9,504 nt of DNA from an uncultured Burkholderiales bacterium (GTDB lineage: Bacteria; Pseudomonadota; Gammaproteobacteria; Burkholderiales; Burkholderiaceae_C), in contig CAIQIL010000352.1 in NCBI GenBank assembly GCA_903871865.1, positions 1 through 9,504 on the forward strand, read 5' to 3'. Below are positions 1 to 4,190 of this stretch, piece after piece. The notes under the pieces were generated by a model. It ran no database searches, was not told the origin of the DNA, and saw only the letters and a program-made list of their open reading frames with translations. The position numbers were made by a program, and so were the translations under genes. Position 1 is the first letter of the stretch, and each line of letters starts with the position of its first letter.

Positions 1-250
1 CGAACAGGCCGGCTTGCTTGGCTTCCACCAGGAACAGCACCTTGTCGTTGACCTTGGCGGTCACGGTGGCGGTCACGGCGATTTCATAGATGCCTTCGAC
101 CACGGGCTCGGCGTGCAGGTTCAGCTGCACGTCCACCTGGGGCTGGCCTTGTTCCAGCAGGATCTGGGGGGCGTTGGGCAACTCCAGCGACAGGTCCTTG
201 AGGTAGATGCGTTGGATGCTGAAGGAAGGCTGGAGGTTCTGTTCGCTCAT
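1..250 (-). CDS. secB: Protein-export chaperone SecB (5' part; C-terminus outside window)
   Basis: The reverse strand from the ATG at 250 encodes 83 residues beginning [20 protein letters not shown]. It continues with LELPNAP, a Q-x-D-V-Q-L-N strand, a V-V-E-G-x-Y-E segment and [18 protein letters not shown]. This is the N-terminal half of SecB, the cytosolic tetrameric chaperone that keeps precursors unfolded and hands them to SecA. The family is usually about 150-165 residues, so roughly half is visible and the gene runs off the left edge. The ATG is preceded by AGGA about six bases upstream. In many proteobacteria secB directly follows grxC; here about 2.2 kb with two other genes separates them, so secB must be read from its own promoter in the divergent region with the Crp/Fnr gene. 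The identification is by family recognition. Confidence 0.95.
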   Translation of the reverse strand, partial: MSEQNLQPSFSIQRIYLKDLSLELPNAPQILLEQGQPQVDVQLNLHAEPVVEGIYEIAVTATVTAKVNDKVLFLVEAKQAGLF

Positions 251-305
251 GGGAGGTCCTTGCGGTGGCCTTGGGAGTAAGGCGGTTCGTTGGAGGTCGC
301 GGCGA

Positions 306-336
306 ATTATGACCCAGCCACATGACGCGACTGTCA
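306..336 (-). promoter_or_regulatory. Candidate secB promoter region with a TGAC-N6-GTCA dyad
   Basis: Read on the minus strand, CATAAT (plus 306-311) is a good -10 element and would place the start of transcription near 299, giving a leader of about 48 bases before the secB ATG. No convincing TTGACA is found at 17 bases; the nearest is a weak TGACAG-like stretch at 331-336. That stretch is one arm of the dyad TGAC-GCGACT-GTCA (323-336), which lies where a regulator could affect the -35 region. The dyad spacing is N6 between the TGAC/GTCA arms, unlike the N4 dyads at 462 and 2310, so it may be unrelated. Weak evidence overall. Confidence 0.3.
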
Positions 337-409
337 CAGCGCGGTCTGGGTGGCGTGCGCGCATCCATCGGTGTGCGGGGGGGGCCGTCAAAACCCAGAA
401 CCTTGCTCA

Positions 410-415
410 CATAAT
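410..415 (+). promoter_or_regulatory. Candidate -10 element for the Crp/Fnr gene
   Basis: CATAAT at 410-415 matches the sigma-70 -10 consensus at five of six positions and points toward the regulator. The sequence 17 bases upstream (387-392, GTCAAA) is a poor -35, as is common for activator-dependent promoters. If used, transcription would begin near 422, and the dyads at 434-447 and 462-473 would lie in the transcribed leader, a position that suits autorepression. Confidence 0.3.
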
Positions 416-433
416 GCAGTGGTATTTGCGGGC

Positions 434-447
434 TTGTGGTGAATCAA
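434..447. promoter_or_regulatory. Degenerate Fnr-type box upstream of the regulator gene
   Basis: TTGTGGTGAATCAA has the layout TTGt-N6-TCAA, one mismatch from the Fnr core TTGA-N6-TCAA. It lies 27 bases (centre to centre) upstream of the better dyad at 462-473. It was found by eye, and a 7-of-8 match to such a short core can occur by chance. It is listed because it is next to another dyad and in front of an Fnr-like gene. Confidence 0.3.
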
Positions 448-461
448 AAACTCTGCCCCTG

Positions 462-473
462 TGACAAATGTCA
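462..473. promoter_or_regulatory. Palindrome TGACAAATGTCA, likely operator of the Crp/Fnr gene
   Basis: This is a perfect inverted repeat with arms TGAC/GTCA and a 4-base spacer, ending 17 bases before the ATG chosen for the regulator. The left arm with its flank reads TGTGA (460-464), so it fits both Fnr-type (TTGA-N6-TCAA) and Crp-type (TGTGA-N6-TCACA) half-sites; the outermost bases of the Fnr consensus are missing on both sides. The same TGAC-N4-GTCA core recurs at 2309-2324 upstream of the PEP-CTERM gene. Its position next to the start codon suggests negative autoregulation. Binding is inferred. Confidence 0.5.
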
Positions 474-490
474 TTTCTGGGAAATCAACC

Positions 491-1207
491 ATGCCACACC
501 AGGGAACGGGTTCGGTGCACATGATGCCGAATCAGGGTTTGCATGTCCGGCTGTGCCCGGTTTGCCAAAATGGCATGTTCGGGCGTGTCTGGCGCAACGC
601 GTCACCGGGCAACCAGGAGGCCACGCAACAGCGCACCTTCGCACCCGGCGAGGTTGTTTGCCGCAAAGGCACGCGCGGCAAATCGGTTTATTCGGTTTGC
701 AAAGGGGCGGTGAAACTGGAGGTCAGCACGCCCGATGGCCATCCCAGGGTGGTGCGGGTGCTGCAAGCGGGGGCGGTGTTCGGGCTGGAAGTGCTCAGCG
801 ACATCAGCTACCACCACACCGTCACCTGCCTGGGGCGCACCCAGTTGTGCGAGATCCCGGCCGATGCCGTCAACGGTGCCACCCTGCACGATGCCGACCT
901 GCACATGGCGCTGATGCAGTTGTGGCAAGCGAATGCCGACGAGGCCGATGCCGTCATCGCCGAATTCTGCACCGGGCCGGCCCGCGTGCGTCTGGCGCGC
1001 CTGTTGCTGCATTTGGCCAGTGGGCACATCACCCACACCTGCCAGACGATGTCGCGCGAGGACATGGCCTCCCTGCTGGACCTGACGCCCGAAACCGTCA
1101 GCCGCACCATGGCCGCGTTCAAGCGCAGCGGTCTGGTGGCCGAGCGCAGTGGCGTGCTGTCCTGCGAACTGCCCGGCCTGGAGCGCATCTCCCAGGGCAT
1201 GGACTGA
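491..1207 (+). CDS. Crp/Fnr-family transcriptional regulator with partial Fnr-like cysteine set
   Basis: This is a 238-residue cytoplasmic DNA-binding regulator. A CPVC pair (C22, C25) precedes a cyclic-nucleotide-like beta-roll (about 48-140; F-x-P-G-E, V-x-K-L-E-V and CEIP with C120). A linker helix and a winged helix-turn-helix follow (about 188-216, REDMASLLDLTPETVSRTMA). Recognition-helix residues E201, S204 and R205 match the E-x-x-S-R of E. coli Fnr, which reads TTGA half-sites, not the R-E-x-x-x-R of Crp. C120 aligns with Fnr Cys122, but the remaining N-terminal Fe-S ligands are not all present; other cysteines are C57, C70, C113 and C160. The ATG at 491 has a weak GGGA eight bases upstream. 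An in-frame GTG at 461 would add ten residues but lies in the dyad, so it was not chosen. The gene is divergent from secB and convergent with the PEP-CTERM gene. The effector is unknown; no specific name is assigned. Confidence 0.93.
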   Translation: MPHQGTGSVHMMPNQGLHVRLCPVCQNGMFGRVWRNASPGNQEATQQRTFAPGEVVCRKGTRGKSVYSVCKGAVKLEVSTPDGHPRVVRVLQAGAVFGLEVLSDISYHHTVTCLGRTQLCEIPADAVNGATLHDADLHMALMQLWQANADEADAVIAEFCTGPARVRLARLLLHLASGHITHTCQTMSREDMASLLDLTPETVSRTMAAFKRSGLVAERSGVLSCELPGLERISQGMD

Positions 1208-1255
1208 AGCCGGACGCACCCGGCGTGGCGACCACGGCCCGGTGCATCCGGCTTC
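1206..1255. terminator. Long hairpin shared by the convergent regulator and PEP-CTERM genes
   Basis: The arms GAAGCCGGA (1206-1214) and TCCGGCTTC (1247-1255) pair perfectly. After one mismatch GCACC (1216-1220) pairs with GGTGC (1241-1245), and CGTGG (1224-1228) pairs with CCACG (1232-1236) around a CGA loop. The 50-base structure begins inside the regulator's stop codon and lies 77 bases beyond the PEP-CTERM stop, so it could end transcripts from both sides. Neither flank has a T-run, so it is not a classical intrinsic terminator; it may act with Rho or protect 3' ends. Confidence 0.55.
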
Positions 1256-1331
1256 TGAAACATTGCCCACTCGGCACCCCGGGCCCTGTCTCTGCAGGAC
1301 GCCGGTGGTGGCCTGAGCGGCAGGGGCAGCG

Positions 1332-2117
1332 TCAGGCGCCCAGGTCCGCGGTGCGGCGGCGCACCAGGCCCAGGGCGGCGATGCCGACCAGCGCCAGCGC
1401 GTAGGTCGAGGGCTCGGGCACGGCCTGCGAGAAGCTCTCCTGGAAGTGCAGCACCGAGGCGTTGGTGCCGGGGATGGACGCGCTCAGCAGGAGGGTGGTC
1501 TCGATCTCGGCCACCGTCGGGTAGAGGCCAGGCTGGGTGAAAGCCTCGTCGTTGAACACCGCAGCGCCCGGCACGTACTGGCTGACTTCCAGCGGGCCCA
1601 CCGGGTTCAGCGGGATCAGGGTGTTGGTCAGGTCGCTGACCGACTCGCGCACCACGGCCTGACCGTTCGGGCCGGACACCAAGGGGTCACCGTCGAGGTG
1701 GAAGTCCGACAGGTAGTAGCTCAGGCCGTTGGGGTTGGGGTTGAGCACCCGCACCGTGTAGGTCAACTGCGCAGAGGCCGAGTCACCGGGGTGGGCTTGC
1801 AGCGGGCCGGTGAAGTCCAGGCCGTAGTTGCCGTTGTTGACCTGCTCGCCATGCACGTTGACGTGCGCGGCCAGGTCCATGCCGTCCCACAGGCCGCCGG
1901 TGGCGTCGTTGAAGAAGCCGTTGGCGTGCCAGTCGAAGTTGCTGAACTCCTTGTCGCCCACCACCAGCTTGATGGTCTTGTCATTGACCAATTGGGCCAG
2001 CGTGTAGTTCGGGGTCAATGTGGTGTCGGCGCGCGCCAGGCCGACGGCACCCAGGCAGGCAGCGCCCACCAGGGCCAGGATGGATTTCTTGAAAGGTGTG
2101 CTTGTTGCGAAAGTCAT
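1332..2117 (-). CDS. PEP-CTERM sorting-domain protein, exported, function unknown
   Basis: This 261-residue protein has a basic N-terminus (KK at 10-11), a hydrophobic stretch (12-28) and a likely signal peptidase I site after ARA (28-30). The body (31-232) is cysteine-free and rich in Asn, Gly and Thr with alternating beta-like segments, including GDKEFSNFDW (54-63), FFNDATGGLWDGMDLAAHV (68-86) and a Y-x-V-R-V-L-N-P-N-P-N-G stretch. It ends with VPEPSTYALALVGIAALGL (233-251), then RRR (253-255) and a six-residue tail. This VPEP/hydrophobic/basic arrangement is the PEP-CTERM signal, recognised in exosortase-carrying bacteria and linked to surface or extracellular-matrix delivery. The GDK-x-F-x-N-F motif resembles one I recall from other PEP-CTERM proteins, but this is memory and unchecked. 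The ATG has GGAGA (2123-2127 on plus) at good spacing. No exosortase gene is in the window. Substrate and role are unknown. Confidence 0.92.
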   Translation of the reverse strand: MTFATSTPFKKSILALVGAACLGAVGLARADTTLTPNYTLAQLVNDKTIKLVVGDKEFSNFDWHANGFFNDATGGLWDGMDLAAHVNVHGEQVNNGNYGLDFTGPLQAHPGDSASAQLTYTVRVLNPNPNGLSYYLSDFHLDGDPLVSGPNGQAVVRESVSDLTNTLIPLNPVGPLEVSQYVPGAAVFNDEAFTQPGLYPTVAEIETTLLLSASIPGTNASVLHFQESFSQAVPEPSTYALALVGIAALGLVRRRTADLGA

Positions 2118-2190
2118 GTGAATCTCCGTGCGTTGCTATTTGATTCCGAATACAACCTGGAAACCAAATGAAAGGTGCGTTTGGCAGGTG

Positions 2191-2204
2191 TTGATGCCTG
2201 TCAG
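2191..2204. promoter_or_regulatory. Degenerate Fnr-type box in the PEP-CTERM leader
   Basis: TTGATGCCTGTCAG fits TTGA-N6-TCAg, one mismatch from the Fnr core. It lies about 30-40 bases downstream of the predicted transcription start, where binding would tend to repress. CTGTCAG within it recurs at 2224-2230. This is weaker than the dyad at 2309-2324 and could be chance. Confidence 0.25.
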
Positions 2205-2239
2205 ATATTCCGTCGGTCAATGTCTGTCAGGCAGGCGCA

Positions 2240-2268
2240 AGACTAGGGTTGCCTGCACAAGGTGTCAA
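2240..2268 (-). promoter_or_regulatory. Sigma-70-type promoter for the PEP-CTERM gene
   Basis: On the minus strand TTGACA (plus 2263-2268) is a perfect -35, followed after exactly 17 bases by TAGTCT (plus 2240-2245). The latter has only three matches to TATAAT, but they are the three most conserved positions (first T, second A, last T). Transcription would start near 2233-2234, leaving a leader of about 116 bases. The dyad at 2309-2324 would be centred at about -82.5 to -83.5, close to a known class I position for Crp/Fnr activators. The start site is predicted. Confidence 0.55.
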
Positions 2269-2308
2269 ACGCGGGGAGACCGTTCGCGCCAAGGAGAAAA
2301 CATTTTGA

Positions 2309-2324
2309 ATTGACGGTTGTCAAT
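2309..2324. promoter_or_regulatory. Perfect Fnr-type dyad ATTGAC-GGTT-GTCAAT upstream of the PEP-CTERM promoter
   Basis: Six-base arms ATTGAC and GTCAAT are exact inverted repeats around a 4-base spacer, giving TTGA-N6-TCAA, the site read by Fnr-type recognition helices. It sits about 200 bases before the PEP-CTERM ATG and about 83 bases upstream of the predicted transcription start. The neighbouring regulator carries the matching E-x-x-S-R helix and has the same TGAC-N4-GTCA core before its own gene, which makes it the natural candidate to bind here. Another Fnr-family protein of the host could equally bind. Confidence 0.6.
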
Positions 2325-2350
2325 ATTCACCGAATCAAATCCTCACGGAT

Positions 2351-2382
2351 TGACAAACCTCATTGAGGCTTCGCATTTGTCA
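2351..2382. repeat. Nested inverted repeat TGACAAA ... TTTGTCA
   Basis: TGACAAA (2351-2357) and TTTGTCA (2376-2382) are exact inverted repeats separated by 18 bases, with a smaller CCTC-ATT-GAGG stem (2358-2368) inside. CATTTGTCA (2374-2382) is the same nine bases found, on the opposite strand, in the operator-like dyad at 462-473. It could be two half-sites, a hairpin or coincidence. Confidence 0.35.
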
Positions 2383-2410
2383 GGCGATGGCGCGATCGGC
2401 ATGTGCCATT

Positions 2411-2438
2411 TGTCGCCCCCGTGAACAAGGGGGCGACA
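2411..2438. terminator. 10-bp GC-rich stem-loop downstream of grxC
   Basis: TGTCGCCCCC (2411-2420) and GGGGGCGACA (2429-2438) pair perfectly around an 8-base loop, GTGAACAA. The structure lies 88 bases past the grxC stop in the direction of grxC transcription, so it is the likely 3' end of the rhodanese-grxC transcript and would insulate it from the PEP-CTERM promoter. There is no T-run on either side, so termination without Rho is uncertain. Confidence 0.5.
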
Positions 2439-2526
2439 TCGGGGCGTGGCGGGCGCGTGTGGGGGTTAACCCAGCATGGCGCTGGGGCAATGCCGGGTGC
2501 CGGCGGGTGGCAGCGCTGGGGGGCGC

Positions 2527-2784
2527 TCAGCCCTGCAGCAGGGAAGCCAGGCCACCGCGCTGGTCGAGGGCGATGAGGTCGTCGCAGCCACCCACGTGGG
2601 TTTCGCCGATGAAGATCTGCGGCACGGTGCGCCGGCCGGTGATGGCCATCATGTGGTCGCGCTGAACCGGGTCCAGGTCGATGCGGATTTCCTCGATGGC
2701 CTCGACCCCGCGCTGCTTGAGCAGCATCTTGGCCCGCTGGCAGTAGGGGCAGACCTGGGTGGTGTACATCTTGACGGCGGTCAT
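2527..2784 (-). CDS. grxC: Glutaredoxin 3
   Basis: This 85-residue dithiol glutaredoxin uses glutathione to reduce disulfides and mixed glutathione disulfides in the cytosol. The redox motif CPYC is at residues 12-15, after the first strand (VKMYTTQ). The cis-proline segment TVPQIF (53-58) and the glutathione-binding GGCDDL (65-70) follow in the expected order, and the length is normal for bacterial Grx3. An extra cysteine (C67) lies in the GGCDD motif, as is usual for this family. The ATG at 2784 is the natural start although no strong ribosome binding site precedes it. It lies 127 bases downstream of the rhodanese gene on the same strand, the order seen in other proteobacteria (rhodanese, grxC, secB), but here secB does not follow directly. 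Confidence 0.95.
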   Translation of the reverse strand: MTAVKMYTTQVCPYCQRAKMLLKQRGVEAIEEIRIDLDPVQRDHMMAITGRRTVPQIFIGETHVGGCDDLIALDQRGGLASLLQG

Positions 2785-2821
2785 GGCGGTGCGGGGCTGG
2801 GCGCCCTGAGAGATGGTTCGA

Positions 2822-2853
2822 GGAGGGATTGTCCCGCCGGAGGGATGTCCGCC
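2822..2853. repeat. Imperfect tandem repeat between rhodanese and grxC
   Basis: GGAGGGATTGTCCCGCC (2822-2838) is followed at once by GGAGGGATGTCCGCC (2839-2853), the same unit with two single-base deletions. It lies in the 127-base spacer before grxC. No function is apparent; slippage during replication is the simplest origin. Confidence 0.5.
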
Positions 2854-2866
2854 CGGGGTGTGGGGG

Positions 2867-2889
2867 CTCCCGTGCAGGCTGCACGGGAG
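2867..2889. terminator. Perfect 10-bp hairpin just after the rhodanese gene
   Basis: CTCCCGTGCA (2867-2876) and TGCACGGGAG (2880-2889) pair exactly around a 3-base loop, starting 22 bases beyond the rhodanese stop. No T-run follows on the minus strand. It could be a weak or Rho-assisted terminator, or a stabilising 3' stem that sets different levels of rhodanese and grxC mRNA. Confidence 0.45.
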
Positions 2890-2911
2890 GCGTCGCCGGG
2901 GTCGGCCAGCG

Positions 2912-3328
2912 TCAGGCTTTTTCCACCGGCAGGTTGGCTTCGCGCCAGGCCTTCAGGCCGCCCGACAGCGACTGGGCGTTCTCGTAGCCCATGCCCTTGA
3001 GCTGGGCCACGGCCTTGGCCGAGCGCTGACCGGCGGCGCACACCACCACCAGCGGCAGCTTCTTGTTGCCCGGCAGGCCCTTGCCTGCGGCGATCTCGCC
3101 CAGCGGCACGTTCTTGGCGCCGGCCACGTGGCCCGCGGCGAACTCGGCCGGCTCGCACACGTCGATGACCTGGGCGCGCTCCTTGTTGATGAGCTGCACG
3201 GCCAGGGCCGGCGACAGGCCGCCCGAGACGGTGGCTTCCTGCAGTTGTTGCCACAGCAGCAGGCCACCCGAGGCGGCAGCGGCCACGGCCCAGTACCAGT
3301 TGTCGGCAAGGAAGCTGGAGAAATTCAT
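2912..3328 (-). CDS. Membrane-anchored rhodanese-like protein (YibN type)
   Basis: This 138-residue protein has a short N-terminal membrane segment (about 11-26, WYWAVAAAASGGLLLW) followed by one rhodanese domain. The domain contains VIDVCEPAEFAAGHVAGAKNVP (54-75), the active-site loop VVVCAAGQRS (94-103) with catalytic C97, and LSGGLKAW (121-128). Rhodaneses move sulfane sulfur through a cysteine persulfide; the acceptor is unknown. The domain would face the cytoplasm if the N-terminus is outside (inference). A longer reading from 3565 exists, but the extra 79 residues overlap the divergent gpmA gene and are not protein-like, so the ATG at 3328 was chosen. The ribosome binding site is weak. 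E. coli YibN has the same membrane segment plus rhodanese layout and also sits beside grxC and secB. Confidence 0.92.
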   Translation of the reverse strand: MNFSSFLADNWYWAVAAAASGGLLLWQQLQEATVSGGLSPALAVQLINKERAQVIDVCEPAEFAAGHVAGAKNVPLGEIAAGKGLPGNKKLPLVVVCAAGQRSAKAVAQLKGMGYENAQSLSGGLKAWREANLPVEKA

Positions 3329-3389
3329 GCGCGTGTCTTTCGCGGCGGCCTGGGGTGGACCGCAGTGGGATCGTTGAGAAGCTGCGGAG

Positions 3390-3399
3390 ATTATAAAAT
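3390..3399. promoter_or_regulatory. Overlapping -10 elements for divergent gpmA and rhodanese
   Basis: The AT-rich island at 3390-3399 stands out in GC-rich surroundings. On the minus strand it reads TATAAT exactly (plus 3390-3395), a -10 for the rhodanese gene with a leader of about 55 bases. On the plus strand TAAAAT (3394-3399) can serve gpmA. Neither direction has a convincing -35 at 16-18 bases. The overlap means the two promoters would probably compete. Confidence 0.45.
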
Positions 3400-3434
3400 C
3401 GCAGGCTGACATCCACACCGACCGAGACCTCACC

Positions 3435-4178
3435 ATGTACAAGCTCGTGCTGATCCGCCACGGCGAATCGACCTGGAACCTGGAAAACCGCTTCACCGGC
3501 TGGACCGACGTCGAGCTGACCCCCACCGGCGTCTCGCAAGCCATGTCGGCGGGCAAGCTGCTCAAGGCCGAAGGCTACGAGTTCGACATCGCCTACACCT
3601 CGGTGCTCAAGCGCGCCATCCACACCCTGAACTACTGCCTCGACGAGATGGACCGCAGCTGGCTGCCCGTCGTCAAGGACTGGCGCCTCAACGAGCGCCA
3701 CTACGGCGGCCTGCAGGGCCTGGACAAGGGCGAGACGGCCAAGAAGTACGGCGACGCGCAGGTGCTGGTCTGGCGCCGCAGCTACGACACCCCGCCGCCC
3801 GCGCTGGAGGCCAACGACCCGCGCGGCCAGCGCCAGGACGTGCGCTACGCCAAGCTCGCGCCGGAGCAGATCCCGCTGACCGAGTGCCTCAAGGACACCG
3901 TGGCCCGCGTGCTGCCGTTCTGGAACGAGGCCATGGCCCCGGCGATCAAGTCGGGCCAGCGCATCGTGATCGCGGCGCATGGCAACTCGATCCGCGCCCT
4001 GATCAAGTACCTGGACAACATCAGCGACGCCGACATCGTGGGCCTGAACATCCCCAACGGCATCCCGCTGGTCTATGAGCTCGATGCCGATCTCAAGCCG
4101 ATCAAGAGCTACTACCTGGGTGACGCCGAAGCGGCGGCCAAGGCGGCTGCGGCCGTGGCTTCGCAGGGCAAGGCCTGA
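3435..4178 (+). CDS. gpmA: 2,3-bisphosphoglycerate-dependent phosphoglycerate mutase
   Basis: This 247-residue cytosolic enzyme interconverts 3- and 2-phosphoglycerate in glycolysis and gluconeogenesis through a phosphohistidine. It opens with [20 protein letters not shown], giving catalytic H9, and shows the acid/base region [15 protein letters not shown] with E87. The second catalytic histidine H182 lies in [30 protein letters not shown] (55-65), [10 protein letters not shown] (113-122) and [13 protein letters not shown] (204-216) are further family signatures. Length and colinearity match E. coli GpmA throughout, so the gene looks intact. The ATG at 3435 has only a weak GAGA upstream. It is divergent from the rhodanese gene (106-base gap) and convergent with the EEP gene (12-base gap), so the two transcripts probably overlap at their 3' ends. 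Confidence 0.97.
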   Translation: MYKLVLIRHGESTWNLENRFTGWTDVELTPTGVSQAMSAGKLLKAEGYEFDIAYTSVLKRAIHTLNYCLDEMDRSWLPVVKDWRLNERHYGGLQGLDKGETAKKYGDAQVLVWRRSYDTPPPALEANDPRGQRQDVRYAKLAPEQIPLTECLKDTVARVLPFWNEAMAPAIKSGQRIVIAAHGNSIRALIKYLDNISDADIVGLNIPNGIPLVYELDADLKPIKSYYLGDAEAAAKAAAAVASQGKA

Positions 4179-4190
4179 TCAAGGCTCAGT

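Larger units (their letters stand above)
2118..2526. other. 409-base gene-free regulatory stretch between the PEP-CTERM gene and grxC
   Basis: No credible gene was found here. Much of the part from 2118 to 2390 is less GC-rich than the coding sequence around it. Reading from the PEP-CTERM start toward grxC, it holds a leader, a degenerate Fnr-type box (2191-2204), a promoter (2240-2268), a perfect TGAC-N4-GTCA dyad (2309-2324), a nested inverted repeat (2351-2382), a 10-bp GC-rich stem-loop (2411-2438) and a 10-bp palindrome GGGTTAACCC (2463-2472). The composition and site density suggest a long regulated promoter for the PEP-CTERM gene plus the 3' end of the grxC transcript. Confidence 0.6.

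Noticed and set aside
436..1404. 322-codon plus-strand open frame overlapping the Crp/Fnr gene
   Set aside because: It is the +2 frame over a gene with a clear helix-turn-helix and beta-roll; the translation is Arg/His/Pro-rich without domains.
2151..2166. Possible sigma-54 promoter (TGG...TTGTA) upstream of the PEP-CTERM gene
   Set aside because: The spacing is right but the -12 element reads GT in place of the nearly invariant GC; the sigma-70 elements at 2240-2268 fit better.
1446..2171. 241-codon plus-strand open frame opposite the PEP-CTERM gene
   Set aside because: The minus-strand gene has a signal peptide, a sorting signal and a ribosome binding site; this one has none.
2463..2472. 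Palindrome GGGTTAACCC
   Set aside because: A 10-base palindrome with no spacer and no nearby gene start; no reason to assign a role.
3329..3565. N-terminal extension of the rhodanese gene to 3565
   Set aside because: It would overlap the first 131 bases of gpmA on the other strand and adds 79 residues unlike the family; MNFSSF at 3328 directly precedes the expected membrane segment.
2781..3980. 399-codon minus-strand open frame overlapping rhodanese and gpmA
   Set aside because: It is antisense to most of gpmA and overlaps the rhodanese gene in another frame; the protein is low-complexity Arg/Gly/Val-rich with no motifs, typical of open antisense frames in GC-rich DNA.
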